Of a stretch of DNA of 64,000 nucleotides, positions 21,182-32,118 are shown piece by piece. Position 1 is the stretch's first letter, and every line of letters begins with the position of its first letter. The notes under the pieces are model-generated. The model saw only the letters and a program-made list of their open reading frames with translations, searched no databases and had not been told where the DNA came from. A program made the position numbers and the translations under genes. Where the stretch lies: NCBI GenBank assembly GCA_029204225.1, contig CM055102.1, positions 46,151,820 through 46,215,819 of the forward strand, written 5' to 3'. This DNA comes from Diphasiastrum complanatum (taxonomy: Eukaryota; Streptophyta; Lycopodiopsida; Lycopodiales; Lycopodiaceae).

Positions 21182-24100
21182 TTACAGTGTGTTGGCATTT
21201 TTAGAACGCACGTGTCCGAGCATTTTCTTTAGACTCACAGCTCGTCTGTTATAAGACCCATCTTGTGTCATTTCATGCTGCTCTATACAGGAATAAGATC
21301 TTGATTCTTTCAACTTTCGAAACAGAAAACTAAAAGCTCCATGCTTTATTTTTACTACATTTTCAGTTTCGTTTGCATTAACTTGACGATTCTGTTGAAG
21401 CTCGGTTTGATTAAGAGAAACTGCTCCATGCTCAGTCTCTCCAGGGAATCCTGCCAAGTTGTCAGTGACAAGCGTCTCTTTTTTCAGTGAGCTTGATGTT
21501 GATTGGCTTGAAAGATCAGCTGTAGAACTGCTCGTCATATCCTTCACGTCAGTAAGCATCAAGTCACCCTCACTGATTCCAACATTTCCAGCTAAAGCCC
21601 TTTTGGTATTTGTACAATTAGGACACACTCCTGCATCCATTTCCACCACTACTGTATTCTTAACTTCTGTGGTTCCACTGTGAGTTCCACTTGCCACAGG
21701 AGGTGCAGAGGGGGATGCAGTTTCTCCAACCGGAACAGACTCTACTTGCGGCGATCTGGCCACAGGCTCTACTACAGTGACACCAACATGAAGATGCCCT
21801 GACTTGGTATCATGTAGTTTTAGCCACATGTCATGTCGATCACCTCCTCGCAGCTGCACGAGATCAATTTCGTGCCATCCCTGTGCATTTCAATTCAAGC
21901 GATTTCATATATTTAAGCTAGCACCATTACCTTATGTATCCTCCCAAAATATAAGTTTTCTGTTAGCGCTGGAATAAAGTCAAAGCCACTCCACGAATCT
22001 GAACCCTAAACCCTAATCCCAAAAATCTGCAGAGATAGAGATACAGACGTTAAGGTCAGCTATAAGGAAAGAAGGTCCAAGCAATGAGGAGATCAATTTC
22101 AAGTCACACTAAAAACAGACCTTAAGTTCAGCGATAAGGAAAGAAAGTCCAAGCAATGAGGAGATCAATTTCAAGTCACACACTTTTAGTGTTGGCAATG
22201 GTAGCGAGAAGCAACGTTACTACACTTGTCCAGAGTATGAACCATTTTTCAATTTCAATTTCAGTTTTTTCATGATCGTGGAGAAAGCCTCATATTTCAA
22301 AGGATGCAGCGAAATTCCTGGAGCATATATAATAACGATACAGTCAAGTACATGTTTGCAGCAGACGTCCAAACCGTAAGATAAGACCCCCAAATTAAAA
22401 CCGTACATTTTCTCCAAATGCAACAACCACCTGTACAAAAGGGAAAAGGTTCCTGACTACAGAGAATTACCGATAAACGACAGGAGAATGAAGCTAATCT
22501 TAAATGAATACAAAACAAAATGACAATGAGGTGCACTTGAAGGTGTTGATAACAAATATGTTTTGGTAGAAGCCTAATGCAATAAAGGATTCTGATTTTG
22601 TGGGTACAAAAGGCTGTAGTTAGTGCCCGAGACTCACAGCATCAATATCCGGGTCAGCTCCCCCCGTGTTTCCCAAAGCATGCTACAGAACTAAAGTTCA
22701 AAAAAGACCAAGAACACTGTAATTGACAGCTATCCTTTATCGGTGAAATCTATGCAACATTTATTCATTCAGGCTTTGGAACTTACGAGCTCATCATCTT
22801 TTCCAAAGATGTCACGATCACGAACCCTCAAAAATACTTTTGTCGGTAGGTGCCAACTGGTTACGTGAATTCGAAATACCTCATGCCAATGAGGATTCAG
22901 TGTTTGCTTCTTGACTGATGTTATGAATTTGATTTTGTCCATTTTTATCTTCACATATGGATCAGAGAAACCTGGAATACAGAAGTTCCCATGTAAGAAA
23001 TATGGAGCTAGATTGGCTTTCAGTAGAGTGCCAAACAATTCTTCAATGTCGGAAGAAGGCTTAAACAACATGACAAACAAGATACTTGCGTTCAAACTGT
23101 TACAAGTCATTTTCATGATCGTCTCAAAAACCAGTCTCCTACAGTAACCAGGAAGAGCTTCAAAAAATAACAAATATTTAATTTTGACCCGATCTGTCCT
23201 TCGCCACCAAGTCTTTGCCCTCCAAAATCTCTATAATAGCAAAGCTTGCTTCCCTTTTGTCGTTAGCAATGCCTGAGGTTTGATAGAACACTATGTGAGC
23301 TTTTCAAGGAACAAACTGTGTCAAATGAAATTACTTCAACTTGAATTAGCAAATTTATCTAGAAAAGATAGAAAATAGTGTATTGTCATCAACAAAGAGG
23401 CCTGAATTGGAAACCCACGAATAAAATACAGCAGAAAGCTGTTGTGGCATGATCTACTACTACATTAGCACTAGTATTATGATCAAAATCAGGTCATCGA
23501 CACTACAAATTCCAATGATAAACGGAATTCAGCCATGGGCAAAGAAGCTGCTAAAGGATACCAGGTCGCAACTTTTTATTATTTCCGCCTTTGTCAATAT
23601 CCAGATTGTATTCTGCACCAAACATTCTGATTAAGTCCAGCTTCAAGGGATAAGGTTCCACCATACATGTCTCCATTGCTGCCTGAAGCGCTTTGCTCTA
23701 TTGCAAAACACCAGAGAAAAGACATTAGCACCAAAGCTTCCGGCTGTCTCCACAGCCTGAATAGTGCTCCTCAAGCTGAAGTCCACGAGATTTTAAAATT
23801 CGTGTTTTCTACTTTAGAAAATTTTCTACATAACTTTCCTGATATTGTATCACAGGCGAATTAGTCTGGATTGAAATAAAAACAAAACTACATCTTAATA
23901 ACAGAATATGGTGTTGATAGTAATTCATACCACCCATGAAGCAATCCCGGGCAGATCATTTACATCCACACTGTTCGATAACAAAGGCCGAACACTAAGG
24001 TTTAGGTTTGGTGCAGATACAAAAGCCACGGACAATTCCCCCACGTATGGATAGTACGGCACAAATTTACAACCTAGTCTCAGCTTTCCCTTTATGATCA

Positions 24101-24762
24101 AATTGTCGCCATAAAACTTTGCTGTCATTCCTAACCCTACTGATGCCTTCTTGAGACATGCAGCTAGCTCAAGTCTCATATCCTCAGCTGCCACAAAGGA
24201 GACATCAATTTCCAAAATGGTATGATCTCCACTGTTCGAATTTCTGAAAACTTTGACAGAATGGACCACTGGAGGTGAGCTTCCCAAACGAAGCCGATCA
24301 AGCAAGAGCTTATGCACAGCTCTGGGTTTGTAGCAATTTAAATTGAAGAGCAGGCAATCTGCCACGGCTTTGGAAAGGTAGCGCTCCAGCCAAGATGGCC
24401 AGCTCTCTTGCAACAAGACATTGAACCACGTCGCTGTTTCTGTGTTCGTGACTTGTAGTTTGAGGGTTTGCTCCTGCTGAACCCTGTGCTGGATCTGTGA
24501 CTTTAGGCGTTCCTTTTGCAAACTATCTACACTGTGAAGGTAAAGAATAGCAGAAAGAAGGCAGAAAAGAAAATTGAACTGAAGATATCCTGCCAACCAC
24601 ACCGCAGATAGAGCTACTATCATATGGAGGAATAGTGGCCAAGGCAATAGAGTATTCAGAATCTTTGATATTTCCTGAATGGCTCTTTTGTGCATCTTTG
24701 TGCTCAAAATCCTGAGGAAATGTAAGTATCTTCTTTTGTAGGTAGGGTGGCCTATGCCAACA
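21182..24762 (-). CDS. NTMC2: SMP plus C2 domain membrane-contact protein (NTMC2 family, synaptotagmin/tricalbin-like)
   Basis: The one clear host gene. Coding exons, minus strand: 24695 (ATG) or upstream to 23931; 23697-23562; 23272-23189; 22971-22787; 21880-21182. All junctions are GT-AG and keep frame, giving about 622 residues from the ATG at 24695. Residues 16-56 form two adjacent hydrophobic segments (a membrane anchor or hairpin). The SMP lipid-transfer domain spans about 84-285 (ATWFNVLLQESWPSWLERYL to DLPGIASWV) and continues into AMETCMVEPYPLKLDL. One C2 domain lies at about 307-429 with calcium-loop aspartates present (EGKDLVAKDRSGFSDPYV; RVRDRDIFGKDDEL). A Ser/Thr-rich tail of about 190 residues follows. 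The family tethers ER to other membranes and moves lipids. A pyrimidine-rich AG at 24764-24763 suggests the first recognised exon starts at 24762 and that a 5' exon remains unfound. Confidence 0.9.
22044..22187. repeat. 72-bp tandem duplication in NTMC2 intron 4
   Basis: Two head-to-tail copies, 22044-22115 and 22116-22187, with a few mismatches; both contain GCAATGAGGAGATCAATTTC. They lie in the 906-bp intron (22786-21881) before the last exon and do not touch the splice sites. Just upstream on the plus strand, 22002-22017, are two telomere-like AACCCTAA units. Confidence 0.9.
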
Positions 24763-25257
24763 CTGGCCAAGAAAGAGACAGAAAGAACAGACAAATTCCA
24801 GCTGCAAAATCGGAAATTTTTCAAAGACAAACAAAGAATGATCTAAAAGAGACAGACAGACAGAGTTTTTGCCCACATTTACATGATGCAAAATTGATAG
24901 ATTATAACAGGCAAATACTGCCTAAAGCTACCCACATTAATCGGCAACCAAAAGCTTCTGCCGACTTTTACAAGACAAATGAAGAATCTGAAAGAGACAG
25001 AGAGACTGACAGAGCATTTGCCCAGTTTTGCAGAATCCAAAATTGATAGAGCTATCTCTATGAATCCACAACCAAAAGCTTCTGCTGATTTTTCACAAGG
25101 AATGACACAGCCAGGTCATGTGCGTCCGTGCGCATATGTGAGAGAGAGAGACAGAAAGGGTTCGCAATTACAAATCTAAAGAATAATGAAAAAGTTCTAT
25201 CATTTTCCATCGACTGTCGAGTGATGGTGAAAACAAGCAGAACAATAGTAAACCAAT

Positions 25258-25319
<62 letters not shown>

Positions 25320-25440
25320 GGGGGGAGGGGGAGGATATGGGGGGTCTAGATTCATGGAGTTGGGAGAAAGGGAGGACGGTTGGGACCCAATCTAGTATTC
25401 TTTTGGAATGGTGGAGAATCATTTTGAATACTTTCTAATG
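24763..25440 (-). promoter_or_regulatory. NTMC2 upstream region with diverged duplication and CT-rich tract
   Basis: Region 5' of the recognised coding sequence. Two diverged direct copies (about 24846-24973 and 24991-25100) share GAGACAGA, CAAAATTGATAGA and CCAAAAGCTTCTGC. Then comes a (GA)n tract at 25258-25309 followed by 15-17 G (25309-25325). Read on the gene strand this is poly-C then (CT)n, a composition common around plant transcription starts and 5' leaders. An untranslated first exon may lie here; I could not fix a TSS or TATA box. Confidence 0.45.
25258..25325. repeat. (GA)n plus poly-G microsatellite
   Basis: About 52 bp of GA dinucleotides with one interruption, then a G homopolymer. 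Located 0.5 kb upstream of the NTMC2 coding start. Confidence 0.95.
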
Positions 25441-26039
25441 GGGATGAGCCTTGTTTTTCTCATTGACCTGATCATTTCATGACACTTGGCAACTAATGAT
25501 TCCCACCGAAAGAGCCACTTAGGAACTAACCTTTTTTTTCACTCCATAGTGGATCTATCTTTTTAGGTGGTTAGAACCTCTTTACATCTAGCCTCTTCAC
25601 CCGTTTAGGATAACGTTAAATTTGGACTATCGTTGTTGCCCTTTATATGCAACTTGGGCATCCTCTCAACTCGCTCGGGGAGGGGGCGTTTTAAACGGGT
25701 AGTGCAGGAAATTTGAAATTGAAAGCTAGGCAAAAAAAGGTTACCAATGGCTGGAAGGCTGGCATATAATCATGTAGAACTTTATAGAAATTTCAGAAGC
25801 AAAATGACTCTTGTTACATTGCTAATAGGGAACTTTTAAGATGCATATATTGAAGACATCCTTCTAATATGCACGTCGTGGTGAATTTTTTTAGCATTGC
25901 ATATGTCAAAAAATCATGATCCTATTAACTTCGTGCATAGAAGGATGATTCGTCAATATATGCATGACAACGTCAAGGGTTCATAGTTTGAAACTATAAA
26001 AAAAAAAAAAAATTCACTATCATTTGAATTGAAAATTCC
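25441..26039. other. Intergenic, nothing recognised
   Basis: No ORF, LTR edge or repeat was recognised apart from a 17-bp A tract near 25998-26014, which could be a retroposition tail. Confidence 0.5.
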
Positions 26040-26756
26040 TCATTCACAACATGCGATGCTCTTGGCCGATTTCCAATGATAGATCTCGGGTTCTTGCATG
26101 GATTGACTTAGCTTGTGCACACAAAAGCTCAAATCGGGCCTAGTGATGGTCAACCAAATCAAGGAGCCAATAAGACTCCTAAAAAGGGTGACGTCCTCGA
26201 AGGATCTTTCATCTCCGTTAATAGGATCTTTTATAATTTGCTCCATAGGTGTCTCTATGCTCTTACAATTCTCCATATCAAACGTTTTCAACATTGATAG
26301 AGCATATCGAGATTGACTTTGAAAGCATAATCATGACAAAGATCAATCTCTAGTCCTGGTATGTAGTGTAGCTCTCCTAGATTTTGCATTTTGAACTCAC
26401 TACCAAGTACACTTCTAGTCTCATCTACTAGCTTCAAACAACTTCCACATAAGATAATGTCATCTACATAAATGATTAGAATGACAAGATCATTAGAAAC
26501 AAACTTTAAGTACATGGAAGGATCATAGTCACTTAGGATAAACCCAAGTGAGATGAGAAATGAGTTGAGTCTTGAATACCATGATCTTGGGGCTTGCTTA
26601 AGCCCATATAGACTTTTGAAAGTAGGCAAACTTTGGATTCTTCACCATATTTGATGAAGCCTTGTGGTTGCTCCATAAATATCTCTGTGAAAATTACAAA
26701 AAAGCCTTCTATGTTGAGTTTAGGGGTACTACAAATTTTATTTGTTACCATCTATA
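26040..26756 (-). pseudogene. Ty1/copia (family A) RT fragment, inverted, second locus
   Basis: Minus-strand RT in several frames: IFMEQPQGFIKYGEESKVCL (about 26700-26640), KSLYGLKQAPRSWYSRLNSF, SDYDPSMYLKF, LVILIIYVDDIILCGSCLKL (YVDD intact), LGSEFKMQNLGELHYIPGLE, then FDMENCKSIETPMEQ and RPDLSFCVHKLSQ (26294-26040). It is about 90% alike by eye to 11600-12040. Its high-coordinate edge abuts the start of a plus-strand LTR at 26757, the same odd arrangement as at 12046/12047 but at a different point within RT. Confidence 0.88.
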
Positions 26757-27414
26757 TGTAAGCTAGTGATAAAGCCATTTTTGGCCTAGGAGGCAAAATA
26801 GTCAAATACACATGTATTTCCATGGTTAGGCCAAAAGTGATTTATGATGTAGCTCGAGCTATTTAGGCTCACTACAAGTGTCAAGATTAGATTTGATGAG
26901 TGACCAATTCCAAAGTGTTGGCATGAGGTCAAAGGGTCCAATCAAAAGAGAGATTTTCATGTATATGGTCCACTCAAATTAGAGGAGTCTTAAGTCACTC
27001 ATCCAATCACATGGAGAGGAGTAGAAAAAGGAGTCCAATCATATTTGAGAACTCTCCTCCATGAGATCCTATTAGAGGTCTTGATACTTTCATTATGTAC
27101 TTGAGTTTTTTGAGATCTAAGTGAAATTTTTAGTTTCTAGTCTATCTCGGTTTCTCTATCTTCCCGAGCCCTTACTGTTGGTTTCTCTCTCTACCCGAGA
27201 GCAAGGTGTTTTTGAACTTAAGTTTTTCAAGCACTTACTTCCACACATGTGAGAGTACTTGTATGATGGTTTTATGCATGTAGATTAGTGCCCTTGACAT
27301 AGAATTGAGTTTTTGATCTTGATTATCAATTTACACTTGATCTAGGTTCAATCACAAAGTCTTAGGAGATCAAATCACACTTTGTGACATTCCCACACGT
27401 GTGAAAATTTCACA
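26757..27414 (+). repeat. Copia LTR type 2, copy 2
   Basis: 658 bp, starts TGTAAGCTAG and ends TTTCACA directly before the primer-binding site. It holds the paired motif TCTTCCCGAG and CTCTCTACCCGAGAG (the latter, 27187-27201, is a 5-bp-stem, 5-nt-loop hairpin) and ACACATGTGA and CACACGTGTGA words. Collinear with 12047-12668. Confidence 0.88.
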
Positions 27415-27426
27415 TGGTATCAGAGC
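27415..27426 (+). other. Primer-binding site of copia A copy 2
   Basis: Perfect TGGTATCAGAGC abutting the LTR end, complementary to initiator-Met tRNA. Confidence 0.93.
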
Positions 27427-28540
27427 TAGCCTAAGATTCACATATATCCATCAATTTTTGCTTGACTTATGCCTTGAAATCAATTTTGAGAGAGACTAGT
27501 TGCATTTTTCCATCTATCTTAGAGATTTTTTGATCAAAAAGGGTCACTAGGACATTGATTGGACCTGATCTAGTACTGTGTGGATTCAAGTTCTCAGACA
27601 CATGTGAGGTTCAGCCAAGTTTGGCTGATGAGTTTTCCTCCAAGTTAGATCCAAAATCTATGCTTGACAGCTTGTTGGAAAGCTAGAAAAGTCCAATTTT
27701 TTATGCAACTTGTTTCATACCATTTGGATGAGCCAATCAGAAGCTATAGACTTTTGAATGAGGGTAGGTAGGTCAACTAGACCTGGTTGGACCTTTCTGG
27801 TTTGATCCATCTTTCAATGATTTGTGGATTTTTTGAGTGATTTCCATGTGCTAAAGAGAGTTTGACCCAAACTTTGACTATACTCAATCTTTGAGTGAGA
27901 GGTTGATCTAGTTTGAGAGAGATTGGAAAAACTAGTGAGGTTGATCTCACATTTTGTTGCAAGATCTTACATAGGAGTTGGTAGTACACCTTTATTGGAT
28001 CCTATAGTGAGAGAGAAGCAACACTTTGTTGTTCATTACAAGGTATCTCCACTACATTTTGATTGCTTCCATGGATTCCTTTCTATTTGGAAGCTAAGGA
28101 TGGAGTCAATCTTGATACTAGAAGATGTGATGGACATAGTCCTTGGACTTGAGGAGGAGCCTCGAGTGCTCCAAGAAGTCCAAAGATACAAGAAAAGAGC
28201 TAGAATTTCTCTACATTATATAAAGATGAATGTCTCTAATGAGGTATTAAGAGAGAATGGTGCTTGCAAAGGAAGCTTGGGACTCACTCAAAGCCATCTA
28301 TGAGGGCAAGAATACCTCTAGGCTCCTCACTCTAAGGAACCAAATATTTAAAAGTTGCCAAAGGAGTGATTAGAGTGCAACCAACTATGTATTGAGAGCT
28401 TGCTTCTATTGGAGACACCATCAAACAAAGTGAGCTAGTTCAAGTCATCCTCAATGACTTGAGAGATGAATATGACAATCTTGTCCAATCCTATGCTATC
28501 AAGGACGATCTACAAAGTTTGGAGGCCTTGCAAGGTGTTC
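27427..28540 (+). pseudogene. Ty1/copia (family A, copy 2) leader and gag
   Basis: The leader (27427-28050) has blocks shared with minus-strand 42190-42540. Gag is recognised from SIWKLRMESILILEDVMDIV (about 28083-28145) through KRARISLHYIKMNVSNEVL and, after a frameshift near 28260, AWDSLKAIYEGKNTSRLLTL. It then continues to about 28540 with further losses (LVQVILNDLRDEYDNLVQS). The start of gag is replaced: the usual M..LLEANERL segment is missing. Homologous to 32119-32700. Confidence 0.8.
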
Positions 28541-28840
28541 TTTTTATCAGACTCATGATGACTCGCCAGACACTCTGTCCCACAGAAGACTATGTCACAT
28601 GAACTCAATGGAACTTTATCAAGCAAGCCATCATGGAGCGATAACAAGGGTCAGCATCTTGAATGCAACTAGTTCGACTGTGATGCATGTTTGAAGGGCA
28701 AGATGTCACGCACTCCATTCATCAAAGACTCCTACAGAACGACTAAGATTCTGGAGTTAGTGCATTCTGACATCTGCGAACCATTCATTGTGATCTCAGT
28801 AGGAGGTTCAAAGTATTATATAACCTTCAGCGGATCGTTG
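28541..28840 (+). pseudogene. Copia family B integrase N-terminal fragment
   Basis: Reads LSHRRLCHMNSMELYQASHH, then in another frame CDACLKGKMSRTPFIKDSYR and ILELVHSDICEPF, the zinc-binding and core-start region of a copia integrase. It closely matches 45295-45480 (WHSRLCHMNTMALYKASQHS, CDACNKGKMSRTPF). It is fused directly to family A gag, so it is a chimera of two families. Confidence 0.85.
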
Positions 28841-28899
28841 CTAGAGAAGGAGGTGAGAGCAGGGTAGGGATAACGATGGACATGTGGAGGAGTAGGGTG

Positions 28900-30570
28900 T
28901 CGTTCTTTTTTCTAGTTTTTTTTCGTGCTTTATCTGAACTTTTTCGTGTATTTTTTTGAATTTCTTAGTGTATTTTTTAGTATTAAAAAAAAAATTGGAT
29001 TTTTTTTTTTGATTCTTTTCGTATTTTTTTTCGCGTTTTTATCGTGTTTTTTTTTTCTGAACGTCCAAATCTTGACCGGAGCTTTTCACTCAAATCTCAA
29101 CCGAAGCATTCCATTCGAATCTCGACCGAAGACTTCTGTCAGGTATCGATCGGAGGCTTTGCGTCAGATCTCAACTGATGGGTTTTGGTTCATATCTCGA
29201 CCGAAGGACGTGATTAGATCTTGACCAAGGCAATTCGATCAATTCTCGACCGGATCACTTAACTCCAATCTTGACTGGCCTGAGATCTCTGATTGTGATT
29301 TCGAATGCACCACCATTCTCCTAGAGCCTTCGAATCTGACAAAAAAACAAAAAAATAAAAAAAAATTCGATACCACTTTTTTTTTTTTTTTTGAGCTTTT
29401 TTTTGTGTTTTCTTCTTGTCTTTTCGAGATCTTTTTTAGTTTTCTTCGTCACTTTATTCTTTTTATAGCTCTTTTTTGTGACTTTTTCTTTTTCAGTTTT
29501 TCGCAACTTCTTTTCTTGTTTCAAGTTTTCTTCACGATTTCGTTCTTTTTTTAGCCTTTTTCATTTTTCTTTTCGTTTTTTTCGCGTCGTTTCATTTTCT
29601 AGTTTTGTTTGCCAATTTTTCTAGTTTTTTTCGTGGGTGTCTCCATTTTTCGTGTCTTTCGTGGGTGTCTCCATTTTTGAGATTTCTTCTTGTCTTTTTG
29701 AGGTTTTTCGAGTTTGTTTAACGTTGTTTTTCAAGTTTTTTTCATGTCTCTTTCCATTTTTCGAGATTTGTTCGTGAGTTGTTCAAGAATTTTTTCTAAG
29801 TTTTTTTTTAGATTTTTTTTTCTAGATTTGTTCGAAATTTTTTCTATAGTTGCCTATTCGCATTTTTTGAACCTTTTCGAGAATTTTCGAGTCTTTTCTA
29901 GATTTTTTCATGTTTTTCGAGATTTTGCTAGCTTTTTCAAAAATCTTCGAGAATTTTTTGTGTCTTTTTGAGATTTTTTGAGATTTTTCCTATATTATTT
30001 TCTAGGATTTTTTTGACTATTTCTAGAATTTTTTTTTGTTTTTGGAGATTTTTCGAGCCTGTTCGAGATTTTTTCTAGAAGTTTTTTCGTGTTCTTTGAT
30101 ATTTTTCTAAGATTTTTTTGAGATTGTTTGAGTTTTTTCGAGATTTTTCATGTTTTCTCAAGATTCTTTCGAGTATGTTCGCATTGTTTAGCCTTTTTGT
30201 GAAATTTCGCGAGTTTTCGAGTTTTTTTTTGAGATTTTTCTAAATTGTTTTCTAGATTTTTCGACAATTTTTTGAGATTTGTCGCAATTTTTTGAGGTTT
30301 TTTTCTAGATTATTTTCATGTGTTTTGAGATTTTGTGGACCTTTTCGAGCATATTCTCAATTTTTGAGCCTTTTTGTGAATTTTTTAGAGTTTTGAGTCT
30401 ATTCACAATTTTTGAGCCTTTTCGTGAATTCTTCTAGAGTTTTCGAGCATATTTTTGTGTTTTTTCTAAATTGTTTTCTAGAATTTTTCGCAAATATTTT
30501 TGTGTTTTTTCTAAATTGTTTGAGATTTTTCTAGATTGTTTTGAGAATTTTTCGTGTCTTTTCGAGATTT
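28900..30570. repeat. Extreme T-rich tract of degenerate CGAGATTTTT-type units
   Basis: About 1.6 kb in which the plus strand is mostly T, with very little A-T exchange and regularly spaced CGAG, CTAG and TTTTTCGAGATTTTT words. It is interrupted by the CGACCGAAG array (29064-29280). All ORFs in it are compositional artefacts (for example the Lys-rich minus frame at 29524-29321). Confidence 0.85.
29064..29280 (+). repeat. CTCGACCGAAG short-period array, copy 1
   Basis: Seven or eight degenerate units of about 25-30 bp, each with a TCTCGACCGAAG-like core (for example near 29088, 29114, 29195 and 29250) embedded in the T-rich tract. The same core in reverse orientation forms an array at 38240-38405. 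Confidence 0.8.
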
Positions 30571-30830
30571 TTCTAGAGCTTTGAAACTAGCTATCAAGCT
30601 CTAGATTTGGATCAAACATGGAAGAGAACCACCAAATTGAATTGGGTCGTCCTTCACAGGTGTCTGAGCATGAAAATCTGTACAATCTTCGAAATGATTC
30701 AATCCTTGTGATAATAAATTCTTTTGATCCAAATTTGCTTGAGATAGCGTGGGAGATACAAATTACTCTCTTTAGATCTTGATGAAATTTGTGAAACTTT
30801 GGATGAAAAAAGCATCAAACACTTAGGTAG

Positions 30831-31458
30831 GCTCTACCATGTGAAATCTCACACGTGTGGGAATGCCCTAATGTGTGTGAATGATCTCCTAAGCAAGCTT
30901 ATGCACTTTTAGATCAATACTAGATTGAAATCCAAGATCTAGATCAAAAATCTAAGGCAAAGAGGCAAAGATAGATGCATAGATTGATAACCAAAGTACT
31001 TTCACAAGTGGGAAAGTGATTCATGAAAAAACTAAGTCAAGCCTCTCTCCTCGGGTAGAGAGAGAATAGACCACTTTTGGTCTCGGGTAGAAAGAGAATG
31101 TAATGCAAGCAAAATCCACAATTCTCAAATTTGACTGAAAAACTCGATTTAATTATGATTGGTAATGAGAGTACATATGAAATCTCATGGAGAGCTATGC
31201 TTATTTGCTATTGGAGCCCTAATCCAATCCTCTCTAATGCTATTGGATAAGTGATACATCCATCTTGCAATTCTATTGGACCCTTTATAAGGATTTCTCA
31301 ATTTTGATTGGCTTCACCAAAGCCAACACAATGACTTGATCACTCATCAAGTTACATTAACACAAGTGTCATAAGTTACTTTTGGCCAAATTGTGGCTTT
31401 ACATGTGGAATTGACAATTTTGCCACTTTGACAATTTTGGCCCTATCAAATTCCTACA
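30831..31458 (-). repeat. Copia LTR type 2 (minus) with damaged primer-binding site
   Basis: LTR 30840-31458 on the minus strand begins TGTAGGAATTTGATAGGGCC and ends GATTTCACA. It is followed by TGGTAGAGC (30839-30831), a primer-binding site that has lost three bases. It carries the CTCGGGTAGAGAGAGAAT and CTCGGGTAGAAAGAGAAT pair at about 31050-31100. No internal domain follows, so this is a solo or truncated LTR. Confidence 0.85.
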
Positions 31459-32118
31459 CAAAGATGCTTGACATAAAAACTTAGCAAACTCCTAAAGACA
31501 GATGGAAGGAAGGGTGGAGGTGGTGACATCGGTAGATGGTGTGGATGATAGGCATGAGAATGGGCGCAGAAGTATGGCAAGAGACCGGTTGAAGAAGGAG
31601 ACTAATTTTTCAATGCTTGTGTTTCCCTTTCTACTGGATCTTCATCATGACTGGGGTACTTCTTCTGATTGAGTCTCTTTGGATTGCCCTCTTAAAGAGG
31701 ATAGGGATAGGTCCAAAATCTGAGTGACTACATTTTGATTTTATTCAACCTTGCTTTGTTCTGAGTCCATTGTTTTGAGCATCCTACACAAGAAACTGAA
31801 GATCAAGACTAAGTTTGAAGTAATTGAATACCCTTTGAGCCTTTTCAGTATCAATAGTGTTTTCTTTATGCATTTCACACGTGCCAAAAGTAGGATTCAA
31901 GCTTGCCAAAGTGTCTCAATCCACTTTGTGTGTCTGATCTAGATAATCTTGTTTTGTGGAATATTTGAGATCCATCTCAAATATAGTTGCAAGTTTTTCA
32001 CATAGGAAGATAATACATCCTTGAAAATACCTATAGTGAAAGAGAGCAACAACATTAAGTTTGATTAAAACAAGCTCAAACATATTGTAGTCCAATAACT
32101 AAGAAGTCTTCATTTATA
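31459..32118 (+). repeat. Dispersed repeat and copia A leader
   Basis: 31497-31690 is a direct copy, about 80-85% alike by eye, of 39480-39690 (AGATGGAAGGAAGGGTGG to TTGAGTCTCTTTGGATTG). From about 31690 to 32118 the sequence is the copia gag leader; the last 140 bp resemble 27925-28050 (AGTTGCAAG, CACATAGGA, CCTATAGTGA AAGAGAGCAAC). Confidence 0.65.

Noticed and set aside
22002-22017. Two plant telomere-type units (AACCCTAAACCCTAAT)
   Set aside because: Only two units inside an intron; too short for an interstitial telomere, and as a telo-box it is on the wrong side of the gene to be called a promoter element.
24523-24891. 122-codon minus-strand ORF overlapping the first NTMC2 exon
   Set aside because: A shadow frame of the SMP gene; the other frame carries the membrane anchor and SMP domain.
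29321-29524. Lys-rich minus-strand ORF
   Set aside because: Produced by the T-rich tract read in reverse; composition only.
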